DNA of 64,000 nt from VFMC01 sp046331225 (GTDB taxonomy: Bacteria; Actinomycetota; Acidimicrobiia; Acidimicrobiales; Ilumatobacteraceae). Location: positions 248,001-312,000 of the forward strand of contig JAXLRF010000008.1 in the NCBI GenBank assembly GCA_046331225.1, in the 5' to 3' direction. Each line of letters begins with the position of its first letter. Position 1 is the stretch's first letter. The notes under the pieces are model-generated. The model saw nothing but the letters and a program-made list of their open reading frames with translations, was not told the origin of the DNA and made no database searches. The position numbers were made by a program, and so were the translations under genes. Positions 33,007 through 40,416 of the stretch are shown here, piece after piece.

Positions 33007-34080
33007 TCATTCCGGAGCCGGCGCCTCGGGCGCCGGCTTCGGCTTTTTCGCCCGGCTCGGCGCCACCCGAGGCGGCTCGCCCGCCATCTTCGGGTACACC
33101 GGCGGCCACGGCGCATCGGGCAGCCCGCGCTCGTCCTGATCGCGGCGCACCATGTCGAGCAACGGCTCGAGTGACTGCGGGTGCTCGTCGATGTCGGCCC
33201 ACGCGTCGCCGGCGGTCGCGACCCGCTCGGGCACGTTCGCGATCGTGAGCCGATCGGGCCGCACCCGATCGAGCTCGTCCCACGCGAAGCAGCACGACAC
33301 CGGCGCCTGGTCGCGAGCGCGCACCGACCATGGCGCGAACACCGTCTTGTGCGGTGCGTTCTGGTTGAAGTCGATGAAGATCCGTTCGCCGCGACCCTCC
33401 TTCCACCACGAATCGGTGATCAGGTCGGTGCGCCGACGGGCGAGCTCGCGTGCCACGGCCACCGCTGCCGCCCGCACCTGCACGCTGTCCCACTCGGCGC
33501 GCAGCCGGACGTACACGTGCAGACCGCGGTTGCCGGTGGTCTTGATGTAGCTGCGCACCGCCAGCTCGTCGAACAACCGCTTGGTCTCGTGCGCGGTCTC
33601 CTGCGCCATCGCGAACGTCGTGCCCGGGCCCGGATCGAGATCGATGCGCAACTCGTCGCAGTGCTCGGGGTCGGCGGCCCGGGTGGGCCACGAGTGGAAC
33701 CCGAGGCAGCCGAGGTTGACGGCCCACACCAGGTGAGCGAGATCGTCGATCACCAGGGCGTTCGACGTCGTGCCGTTGGGTGTGCTGACGATCGTGGTGC
33801 TCAGCCACTCGGGGGCGTTGTCGGGCATGCGCTTCTGGAAGAACGAGCTGCCCGACGAACCGTTCGGGAACCGTTGCAGCAGGACGGGCCGGTTGCGCAT
33901 CTGGCGCATCACCGGCTCCTCCATCGCCAGGTAGTAGCGAACGAGATCGAGCTTGGTGGCGCCGCGCCCGTCGAACGCCGCCGGGAACATCACCTTGTCG
34001 GGGTTGGTGACCGTGACGACGCGGCCGGCGACCTCGACGTCGACCGGCTCGCCGGCGCTCGCACGTGATGACGCTGCCAC
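33007..34080 (-). CDS. Stand-alone LigD-type polymerase/primase domain protein
   Basis: A 357-aa protein matching the polymerase (PolDom) part of LigD. Landmarks: RVVTVTNPDKVMFPA, KLDLVRYYLAMEEP, RPVLLQRFPNGSSG, FFQKRMPDNAPEWL, catalytic DxD in ELRIDLDPGPGTTF, then TGNRGLHVYVRL and VPERVATAGDAWADI. LigD-pol adds nucleotides during non-homologous end joining. No ligase or phosphoesterase domain is attached and no ku gene is visible, so its partners must be elsewhere. The GTG start is supported by TACGGT 6 nt upstream. The Lys/Pro/Ala-rich C-terminus (KKPKPAPEAPAPE) coincides with the terminator hairpin of the facing lipoprotein gene. Confidence 0.92.
   Translation of the reverse strand: MAASSRASAGEPVDVEVAGRVVTVTNPDKVMFPAAFDGRGATKLDLVRYYLAMEEPVMRQMRNRPVLLQRFPNGSSGSSFFQKRMPDNAPEWLSTTIVSTPNGTTSNALVIDDLAHLVWAVNLGCLGFHSWPTRAADPEHCDELRIDLDPGPGTTFAMAQETAHETKRLFDELAVRSYIKTTGNRGLHVYVRLRAEWDSVQVRAAAVAVARELARRRTDLITDSWWKEGRGERIFIDFNQNAPHKTVFAPWSVRARDQAPVSCCFAWDELDRVRPDRLTIANVPERVATAGDAWADIDEHPQSLEPLLDMVRRDQDERGLPDAPWPPVYPKMAGEPPRVAPSRAKKPKPAPEAPAPE
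33017..33048 (+). terminator. Intrinsic terminator of the CAP gene inside the facing coding region
   Basis: Perfect 9-bp stem GCCGGCGCC-tcg-GGCGCCGGC then TTCGGC and five T, the best rho-independent terminator in the window. It lies in the last codons of the LigD-type gene. Confidence 0.7.
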
Positions 34081-34086
34081 GTCCGC

Positions 34087-34092
34087 ACCGTA
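34087..34092 (-). promoter_or_regulatory. -10 element of the LigD-type gene
   Basis: TACGGT on the minus strand, 6 nt before the GTG. Confidence 0.55.
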
Positions 34093-34164
34093 CCGCAGTG
34101 GTGCGCGACGCGGCCCCGGCCCCTCCGTGCACACCCCGGCCCGAGCGGCCCTCGGTCGTCGCAC

Positions 34165-34170
34165 TACCGT
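34165..34170 (+). promoter_or_regulatory. -10 element of the biotinyl-carboxyltransferase gene
   Basis: TACCGT with 7 nt to the GTG. Confidence 0.55.
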
Positions 34171-34177
34171 CGGCGCG

Positions 34178-36010
34178 GTGAGCACCCAGGTCGATCTCGC
34201 CGCCCCGATGCAGGGCACCATCGTCACCGTCGACGTCACCCCGGGCCAGGTGGTGCGAGCGGGCCAGCAGGTGATGTTGATCGAGTCGATGAAGATGCAC
34301 CACGCGATCGAGAGCCACGAGCACGGCACGATCGCCGAGATCCTCGTCACCGTCGGGCAGACCGTGAAAGAGGGCGAGGCGGTCGCGCGTGTGGCGCCCG
34401 GCGTCGCGGCCACCGTCGAGGCAGCCGTCGAGCAGACCGTCGACCTCGACCGGATCCGGCCCGACCTCGCCGAGACACTCGAACGTCACGGCGTCGGCAT
34501 GGACCACGCCCGACCCGACGCCGTCGCTCGACGTCGCAAGGTCAACCGGCGCACCGCGCGCGAGAACGTCGCCGACCTCGTCGACGAGGGCTCGTTCGTC
34601 GAGTACGGACCGGTGGTGATCGCCGCACAGCGCCGGCGACGCGCGCTCGACGACCTGATCGCACGCACGCCGGCCGACGGCATGGTGGGCGGCATCGGCA
34701 CCGTCAACGGCGACCTGTTCGACGCGGCCACCGCACAGGTGGTGGCGATGTCGTACGACTACACCGTGCTCGCCGGCACGCAGGGCACGCAGAACCACCG
34801 CAAGAAGGACCGCCTGTTCGAGATCGCCGAGCAGATGCAGCTGCCGGTCGTGTTCTTCACCGAGGGCGGCGGCGGTCGCCCCGGCGACACCGACCAGATC
34901 GGCGTGAGCGGCCTCGACTGCCTGGCCTTCCTGTACTTCGCCGAGCTCAGCGGCCTGGTGCCGCTCGTCGGCATCAACAGCGGCTACTGCTTCGCCGGGA
35001 ACGCCGCGATCCTCGGCTGCTGCGACGTCGTGATCGCGACCGCGGACTCGAACATCGGCATGGGCGGACCGGCGATGATCGAAGGTGGCGGCCTCGGCGT
35101 GTTCGAACCCACCGAGATCGGCCCGATCGACGTGCAACGCGCCAACGGTGTGGTCGACGTCGTCGTCGCCGACGAGGCCGAGGCCGTGCGCGTGGCCAAG
35201 CAGTACCTCTCGTACTTCCAGGGATCGGTGCCCTCGTGGACTGCGCCCGACCATCGCCGTCTGCGCCACGCGATCCCCGAGGACCGCAAGCGAAGCTACG
35301 ACGTGCGTGAGGTGATCGACGCGATGTTCGACGAGGGCTCGGTGCTCGAACTGCGGCGCGACTTCGGCCTCGGCATGGTCACCGCGCTCGCCCGCATCGA
35401 GGGCCGCCCCGTCGGTGTGCTCGCCAACAACCCCAACCACCTCGCCGGTGCGATCGACAGCCCCGGTGCCGACAAGGCCGCACGTTTCCTGCAGCTGTGC
35501 GACGCGTTCGGTCTGCCCGTCATCACACTCGTCGACACGCCCGGGATGATGGTGGGCCCCGAGGTCGAGCAGACCGCGCTCGTGCGCCACTGCACCCGTC
35601 TGTTCGTCACCGGCGCCAACATCACGGTGCCGATGGTGAGCATCGTGCTGCGCAAGAGCTACGGCCTCGGTGCCCAGGCGATGATGGGCGGCAGCACCAA
35701 GGCGCCGCTCGCGTGCCTGGCCTGGCCCACCGGCGAGTTCGGCGGCATGGGCCTCGAGGGCGCAGTGCGCCTCGGCTACCGCAAGGAGCTCGAAGCGATC
35801 GCCGACCCCGACGAGCGCGAGCGCACGTTCCAGCAGATGGTCGACCGGATGTACGAGCACGGCAAGGCGCTCAACGCGGCCTCGCACTTCGAGATCGACG
35901 ACGTGATCGATCCGGCCGACTCGCGCCGGTGGCTCGCCACACTGCTCGCCACGGCGCCCGAGCCCCGGGCACACCGCGGCAAGAAGCGGCCGAACATCGA
36001 CACCTGGTGA
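34178..36010 (+). CDS. Fused biotinyl-carrier and carboxyltransferase acyl-CoA carboxylase subunit
   Basis: A 610-aa protein. Residues ~1-75 are a biotinyl domain with the modification motif IESMKM and flanking PMQGTIVTVDV. After an Arg-rich linker (~95-130) comes a full carboxyltransferase (~135-600) of PccB/AccD type: GGIGTVNGDLFDAATAQVVA, VFFTEGGGGRPGD, GINSGYCFAGNAAILGCCDV, NNPNHLAGAIDSPGADKAAR, PVITLVDTPGMMVGP. Carrying biotin on the same chain as the transferase is unusual; the family's biotin domain is normally on the carboxylase subunit. No biotin carboxylase gene is in the window, so that subunit must be encoded elsewhere. Acyl-CoA substrate not predictable. GTG start set by TACCGT. 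Confidence 0.9.
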   Translation: MSTQVDLAAPMQGTIVTVDVTPGQVVRAGQQVMLIESMKMHHAIESHEHGTIAEILVTVGQTVKEGEAVARVAPGVAATVEAAVEQTVDLDRIRPDLAETLERHGVGMDHARPDAVARRRKVNRRTARENVADLVDEGSFVEYGPVVIAAQRRRRALDDLIARTPADGMVGGIGTVNGDLFDAATAQVVAMSYDYTVLAGTQGTQNHRKKDRLFEIAEQMQLPVVFFTEGGGGRPGDTDQIGVSGLDCLAFLYFAELSGLVPLVGINSGYCFAGNAAILGCCDVVIATADSNIGMGGPAMIEGGGLGVFEPTEIGPIDVQRANGVVDVVVADEAEAVRVAKQYLSYFQGSVPSWTAPDHRRLRHAIPEDRKRSYDVREVIDAMFDEGSVLELRRDFGLGMVTALARIEGRPVGVLANNPNHLAGAIDSPGADKAARFLQLCDAFGLPVITLVDTPGMMVGPEVEQTALVRHCTRLFVTGANITVPMVSIVLRKSYGLGAQAMMGGSTKAPLACLAWPTGEFGGMGLEGAVRLGYRKELEAIADPDERERTFQQMVDRMYEHGKALNAASHFEIDDVIDPADSRRWLATLLATAPEPRAHRGKKRPNIDTW

Positions 36011-36086
36011 GCCGGACGAAGGCCCGGTCACGCGCTCGTCGGCGGCGATGACGGTCGCACCGCGGTCGGTGGGGAAGAATCGCCGC

Positions 36087-37190
36087 ATGCGCATCGACGA
36101 GATCGAGCTCCGGATCGTCCAGCTGCCCTACCGCAGTGTCTTCAAGACCAGCTTCGCCGCCGAGGCCGGCAAGACCGCCGTGGTGGTCACCGTTCGCAGC
36201 GAGGGCGTCGAGGGATACGGCGAGGGCGTGATGGATCCGTTGCCGCACTACCGCGAGGAGACGATCGCCGGTGCCACCGGCCTGATGCGCGACGCGCTCG
36301 GGCCCGACCTGCTGTCGAAGGGCTGCGAGCACCCGAGCGAGCTCTACGACCGCTGGGCCCACTACCGCGGCAACAACATGGCGAAGACCGCGATCGAGCT
36401 CGCCGTGTGGGACTGCTACGCGCGTCAGCAGGGCGTGCCGTTGCGCACGCTGCACGGCGGCGACCGCACCGAGATCCCCGTGGGTGCGAGCCTCGGCATG
36501 AACCCCGTGGCCGAGACCGTGGCGTCGGTGGAGAAGCACGTCGCCGAGGGCTACAAGCGCGTGAAGCTGAAGATCGAGCCCGGCTGGGACACCGAGATGC
36601 TCGAAGCCGTGCGCGCCGCGTGCCCCGACATCGAGCTCACCGTCGACGCCAACTCGGCGTACACGCTCGACGACGTCGACCTGCTGCGCAGCTTCGACCG
36701 GTTCCACCTGCACTACATCGAGCAGCCGCTGCACTGGGACGACCTCGTCGACCACGCCAAGCTGGCGAAGCAGATCGACACGGCGCTGTGCCTCGACGAG
36801 TCGCTCACGTCACCCGCCCGTGTGCAGGCGATGATCGAGCTCGGCGCCGGCCGGGTCGTCAACGTCAAGGTCGGTCGCTTCGGTGGCATCACCGCCGTGC
36901 ACCGCGTGCACGAGATCTGCGTGGCGCAGGGCGTGCCGATGTGGTGCGGTGGCATGTTGGAGACCGGCATCGGCCGCGCCCACAACATCCACCTCGCCAC
37001 CATGCCCGGCTTCGTGTATCCCGGCGACACCGCTTCCGCCAGCCGTACCTACGCCCGCGACATCACCGAGCAGCAGCTCGAGGCGACCAACGGGATCATG
37101 CCGGTGCCCGAGGGTGCAGGCATCGGCGTCACCCTCGACCGGCCCTACCTCGACCAGGTGACGCGCAGCGTCGAGGTGCTGAAGCCGTGA
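36087..37190 (+). CDS. Enolase-superfamily N-succinylamino-acid racemase/OSBS-like enzyme
   Basis: A 367-aa protein of the muconate-lactonizing/MenC branch. Catalytic features: KxK in YKRVKLKIEPGW, metal ligands Asp in ELTVDANSAYTL, Glu in HYIEQPLHWDD, Asp in ALCLDESLTS, and the second Lys in VVNVKVGRFGGI. GMLETGIGRAHNIHLATMPG is typical of NSAR/OSBS proteins. No menaquinone genes are near, and the next gene is a coupled GNAT acyltransferase. That arrangement is known for N-succinylamino-acid racemases that convert D- to L-amino acids, so racemase is more likely than o-succinylbenzoate synthase. AAGAAT lies 6 nt before the ATG, a weak -10. Confidence 0.85.
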   Translation: MRIDEIELRIVQLPYRSVFKTSFAAEAGKTAVVVTVRSEGVEGYGEGVMDPLPHYREETIAGATGLMRDALGPDLLSKGCEHPSELYDRWAHYRGNNMAKTAIELAVWDCYARQQGVPLRTLHGGDRTEIPVGASLGMNPVAETVASVEKHVAEGYKRVKLKIEPGWDTEMLEAVRAACPDIELTVDANSAYTLDDVDLLRSFDRFHLHYIEQPLHWDDLVDHAKLAKQIDTALCLDESLTSPARVQAMIELGAGRVVNVKVGRFGGITAVHRVHEICVAQGVPMWCGGMLETGIGRAHNIHLATMPGFVYPGDTASASRTYARDITEQQLEATNGIMPVPEGAGIGVTLDRPYLDQVTRSVEVLKP

Positions 37191-37879
37191 CCGGCGAGCT
37201 CGATCGGCTCGACTTCCGCGAGCTGCGCACCGCCGACGAGCTCGCGCACCTCCCACCGTTCGAAGCCAGGATCTGGGGGAGCGGGGGCGATCTGGTGTCG
37301 GTCAACATGCTCGTCGCCACCATCGGCGAGGGTGGTGTGGCACTCGGTGCGTTCGACGGCGACGAGATCGTCGGTGCGGTCTACGGCTTCGCCACCCGCG
37401 AACCGCACGTGTTGCACAGCCACTACATGGCCGTCGATCCGCGTTGGCGCCGCAACGGTCTCGGCGTCGAGCTCAAGCAGCGCCAGCGCCGGTGGTGTCT
37501 CGAGCGTGGGATCACGCACATGCGCTGGACGTACGACCCGCTGCAGTTGGCCAACGCACACCTCAACCTGCACGTGCTCGGCTGCGTCGGCGTCGCCTAT
37601 CACGTCGACTACTACGGCCACCTCGGCGGCATCAACGGCTCGCTGCCGAGCGACCGGGTGATGGTGAGCTGGGACCTGCGCGAGGGTGCCACCAAGCCGG
37701 CCGCCGAACTCGCGGTCGACGTGCCACCGGCCGGTGCCGACGACATCGCGGCGTCCAACGACACGGCGCTCACCGCCCGCTTGCACGTCCGCGCCGAGCT
37801 GCACGAGCGGATGTCGGACGGGTGGGTGCTCGTCGACGTCGACCGCGACGGCCGCCGGTACCTGCTCGCCCGCGGCTGA
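37187..37879 (+). CDS. GNAT acyltransferase coupled to the racemase-like gene
   Basis: A 230-aa protein with an N-terminal GNAT core: FRELRTADELAHLPPFEARI, GALGAFDGDEIVGAVYG, the acyl-CoA loop MAVDPRWRRNGLGVELKQRQ and GITHMRWTYDPLQLANAHLN. The WTYDPL and HVLGCVGVAYHVDYYGHLGG blocks match predicted GNATs found beside NSAR/OSBS genes (COG3375-like), proposed to N-succinylate D-amino acids. The GTG overlaps the upstream stop by 4 nt. The L-specific deacylase needed to finish such a pathway is not adjacent. Confidence 0.85.
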   Translation: MTGELDRLDFRELRTADELAHLPPFEARIWGSGGDLVSVNMLVATIGEGGVALGAFDGDEIVGAVYGFATREPHVLHSHYMAVDPRWRRNGLGVELKQRQRRWCLERGITHMRWTYDPLQLANAHLNLHVLGCVGVAYHVDYYGHLGGINGSLPSDRVMVSWDLREGATKPAAELAVDVPPAGADDIAASNDTALTARLHVRAELHERMSDGWVLVDVDRDGRRYLLARG

Positions 37880-37889
37880 ACCACCGACC

Positions 37890-38840
37890 TCAGTCGAGCA
37901 CGGCGTCGGCGAGCTGGGGGAACACGCGGCGCACCTTGGCCAGCAACCAGTCGCCGTACACACCGTCGACGGTGGTGAGGTCGGCGCGGTCCCATCGCTC
38001 GACACGGTCGGCCGGCGCCTCCCACCCGTCGTCGAGCGGGATCGGCTCCACCACCGCGTGCCACCCCGGATCGAGGAAGAACGGCAGCGAGATGCGGTCG
38101 TGCCCGGCGACGTTGCGCACGCGGTGCGGGTTGCTGCGGTACCGCCCGAGGGTGAGCCGGTCGAGCATGTCGCCGAGGTTGCACACGATCAGCTCGGGGT
38201 CGGGATCGACCTCGACCCACGTGTGGTCGGTGGTCCGCACCTCCAACCCCGGCGTGCCGTCGTGCGCGAGCAGGGTGACGAGCCCGTAGTCGGTGTGCTC
38301 GCCCACACCCCAGCGATCGGCCGCACCATCGGGATGCGGGGGATAGCGGAAGATGCGGAACAGCACGGTGGGATCGGCCGTGAGCTCGCGTGCGAACCAG
38401 TCGGCGGTCAGCCCGAGCCCCTCGGCCATCGCTGCCAGCGTGCGCTGCCCGAGCGCTTCCATCGCGTGCATCCACGCCGTCACCGTCGTGCGCAGTTCGG
38501 GCACCTCGTCGGGCCACACGTTGGCGCCGTGCAAGGGCAGTGGCGAGGGCGGCAGCTCGCGCCCGACGTAGAAGCCCTCCTTCAGATCGGGCACGCCCGA
38601 GGTGAGTTCGTCGCCGAGCGGGAACCACCCGCGCCACGCGGTGCCGCCGGCGGCCAGGGCCACGCGCTGTTTGTCCTCGACCGGCAGGTCGAAGAACCGT
38701 CGGGCGGCGTCGAGCAGGTCGAGCCGCAACCGGCTGGGCACCCCGTGGCCGGCGATCGCGAAGAAACCGGTGGTGCGGCAGGCCCGGTCGATCGCCGCCG
38801 GCGCGTCGCTGCGGCTGATGTCGACGACGGGAACCTCCAC
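37890..38840 (-). CDS. Isopenicillin N synthase-type 2OG-Fe(II) oxygenase
   Basis: A 316-aa non-haem iron oxygenase. DIOX_N region MEVPVVDISRSDAPAAID and CRTTGFFAIAGHGVP; core with iron ligands HxD in GEHTDYGLVTLLAHDG and distal His in SNPHRVRN, plus the 2-oxoglutarate-binding RxS in DRISLPFFLDPG. All cofactor ligands are present. Substrate unknown; such proteins often hydroxylate or desaturate small molecules. The GTG start is chosen because TACGCT lies 7 nt upstream and the family N-terminus starts there; the open frame before it is not conserved-looking. Confidence 0.92.
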   Translation of the reverse strand: MEVPVVDISRSDAPAAIDRACRTTGFFAIAGHGVPSRLRLDLLDAARRFFDLPVEDKQRVALAAGGTAWRGWFPLGDELTSGVPDLKEGFYVGRELPPSPLPLHGANVWPDEVPELRTTVTAWMHAMEALGQRTLAAMAEGLGLTADWFARELTADPTVLFRIFRYPPHPDGAADRWGVGEHTDYGLVTLLAHDGTPGLEVRTTDHTWVEVDPDPELIVCNLGDMLDRLTLGRYRSNPHRVRNVAGHDRISLPFFLDPGWHAVVEPIPLDDGWEAPADRVERWDRADLTTVDGVYGDWLLAKVRRVFPQLADAVLD

Positions 38841-38847
38841 GAACCGG

Positions 38848-38853
38848 AGCGTA
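38848..38853 (-). promoter_or_regulatory. -10 element of the 2OG-Fe(II) oxygenase gene
   Basis: TACGCT on the minus strand, 7 nt before the GTG and 13 bp downstream of the SRPBCC stop. Confidence 0.55.
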
Positions 38854-38865
38854 CCCGTCGGCGGC

Positions 38866-39693
38866 TCAGCCGCCCGCGGCCGCCTCGGCCACCTCGGCCA
38901 GCCAGGCCGCCCACCGGGGCTCGTCGCGCTCGACGATCGCATCGCGCTCGTCGCCGTACAGGTAGCTCCACACCGATGCTCCGGTCATGTCGCCCATCTT
39001 CTCGGCGGCCACGAACGCGGTGCCCGGTGCCGGGTCGTCGAGCAGGATCGCGAGGCGCCACGACGAGGCATGGATCACGGTGCCCGCCATCGGCGGTGCG
39101 CCCGTGCCCGCGGTCGACACCCGGTCGCCCACGGCCGGCGACGACCCGAAGCCGAGGGCGCGCACGAGCTTCGCCCACGACACGTCCTGCGGGTCGGGCA
39201 GCACCGCCATCGGCAGCATCGGACGGCCGTGGCGGCCGCGGAAGTGACGGAGGTGCAGCTGCAGGTTGTAGAGGAACAGGTGCCAACCGTCGGCCATGCC
39301 GTCGTACTGCGCGTCCCAGTCGTCGCCCTCACCGAAGCCGGTGTTGACCAGGCGGACCACGCACGATCCGCCGTCTCGCGCCTCGACGAGCCACTCGAAC
39401 GCGAGCGACGTGTCGCGCTCCTCGCCGGTGAACACGATCCGGTTCGGTGGCTCGTACGCCGCCACGATGCCGGGGATCTGCATGCCCTCGCCGGCGCCGA
39501 AGGTGGCGAGCGCCGCGCCGCCCGGCCGCTCGTCCACCTCGTGCGGCACGTACCACGAGCTGATCCCGGGCCCGCTGGCGATCGCGGCCCACACCTCGTC
39601 GGGTGTGCCGTCGACCTCGACCTCGAACGCCAACCAGCGGCCCTCGGGTCCCTGGTGCCGGCTCGCCCGGATCGGGGGCATCTCGTCGCTCAT
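38866..39693 (-). CDS. SRPBCC (AHSA1-like) ligand-binding protein
   Basis: A 275-aa protein starting MSDEMPPIRASRHQGPEGR, followed by a START/Bet v1-like domain: AFEVEVDGTPDEVWAAIASG, GISSWYVPHEVDERPGG, PNRIVFTGEERDTSLAFEWL, VVRLVNTGFGEGDDWDAQYD, DGWHLFLYNLQLHLRHFRG. A second ~90-residue C-terminal part follows that I do not recognise. The ATG overlaps the ArsR-like stop by 4 nt and has a GAGGAGG Shine-Dalgarno. ArsR-SRPBCC pairs are common; the SRPBCC protein is thought to bind or clear a hydrophobic compound sensed by the regulator. Confidence 0.9.
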   Translation of the reverse strand: MSDEMPPIRASRHQGPEGRWLAFEVEVDGTPDEVWAAIASGPGISSWYVPHEVDERPGGAALATFGAGEGMQIPGIVAAYEPPNRIVFTGEERDTSLAFEWLVEARDGGSCVVRLVNTGFGEGDDWDAQYDGMADGWHLFLYNLQLHLRHFRGRHGRPMLPMAVLPDPQDVSWAKLVRALGFGSSPAVGDRVSTAGTGAPPMAGTVIHASSWRLAILLDDPAPGTAFVAAEKMGDMTGASVWSYLYGDERDAIVERDEPRWAAWLAEVAEAAAGG

Positions 39694-40355
39694 CGGTGGT
39701 CCTCCTCGGTGTCGCTGGGTGCGGTGGGTGCGGTGGGGGTGCCGGTCGCCCCGGGACGATCGCCGGCCAGCAGCGGGTGCGCGGCCACGACCAGCCGGTG
39801 CCATCGGCCGCGAGGTGCGGACTCGTCGTGGTACCGGGCGGCGAGCCGTTGCACGCTGTCGGCCAGTTCGCGCGTGAACGCGGCGCGGTCGGCGGCGGTG
39901 GCGAAGCGGATCTCGGTGTCGATCGTGAGCGTCGGCAACATCTGCCCCGCGCGATCGGCCCGGCGTGCGAGTTCGGCGACCTCGCGCACCATGCGGGCGG
40001 CGACGGCCACCAGGTAGCGGGTCGACAGCCGGTCGGTGCGCGCCGGATCGGCGGCGCTGCGGCCGAGCGTGGCGGGCGAGAGTGCGTAGCTGCGGGCGGT
40101 GGCCACCATCACGCGTTCGACGAGCCCGCGGCGGCGGCGTTCCTCGGCCAGGCGCACCAGGCCGTGCTCCTCGAGCACGCGCAGGTGGTAGTTCACCTGC
40201 TGGCGGGGGAGGGAGAGCGCATCGGCCAGCGTGGTGGCCGAGCCCGGCTCGACGAGGGCGGCCAGGATGCGGGCTCGCGTGGGGTCGAGCGCCGCACGCG
40301 CGACGGCGGGGTCGTCGATCACGTCGAGATCGAGCAGGTCGGTCGCGCTGGCCAC
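39690..40355 (-). CDS. ArsR-like winged-helix regulator
   Basis: A 221-aa protein with a winged helix at residues ~15-80 (ALDPTRARILAALVEPGSAT, LSLPRQQVNYHLRVLEEHGL, RRRRGLVERVMVATARSYAL). The ~140-residue C-terminal part is larger than in metal-sensing ArsR proteins and has no Cys, so it probably senses an organic ligand. Start GTG 40355 rather than the upstream ATG, because a perfect TTGACA (-35) and GAGGAT (-10) with an 18-bp spacer end 6 nt before it. The -35 lies inside the palindrome 40372-40391, pointing to autorepression. Confidence 0.88.
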   Translation of the reverse strand: MASATDLLDLDVIDDPAVARAALDPTRARILAALVEPGSATTLADALSLPRQQVNYHLRVLEEHGLVRLAEERRRRGLVERVMVATARSYALSPATLGRSAADPARTDRLSTRYLVAVAARMVREVAELARRADRAGQMLPTLTIDTEIRFATAADRAAFTRELADSVQRLAARYHDESAPRGRWHRLVVAAHPLLAGDRPGATGTPTAPTAPSDTEEDHR

Positions 40356-40361
40356 GTCGAC

Positions 40362-40391
40362 ATCCTCGCTTTTGACAAACTGGTTTGTCAA
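40362..40391 (-). promoter_or_regulatory. Promoter of the ArsR-SRPBCC operon
   Basis: TTGACA (40391-40386), 18-bp spacer, GAGGAT (40367-40362), then 6 nt to the GTG. Confidence 0.6.
40372..40391. promoter_or_regulatory. Palindromic operator between ArsR-like gene and DUF72 gene
   Basis: Perfect 9-bp inverted repeat TTGACAAAC-tg-GTTTGTCAA. It covers the ArsR -35 and lies just upstream of the DUF72 -10, so one bound dimer could control both directions. Confidence 0.75.
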
Positions 40392-40403
40392 TTGGCCGAG
40401 CAA

Positions 40404-40409
40404 TACCGT
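40404..40409 (+). promoter_or_regulatory. -10 element of the DUF72 gene
   Basis: TACCGT with 7 nt to the GTG, 12 bp from the palindrome. Confidence 0.55.
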
Positions 40410-40416
40410 GGCGGCC

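Noticed and set aside
40372..40377. Plus-strand TTGACA as the -35 of the DUF72 promoter
   Set aside because: It is 26 bp from TACCGT, too far for a promoter spacer. It is better explained as half of the palindrome.
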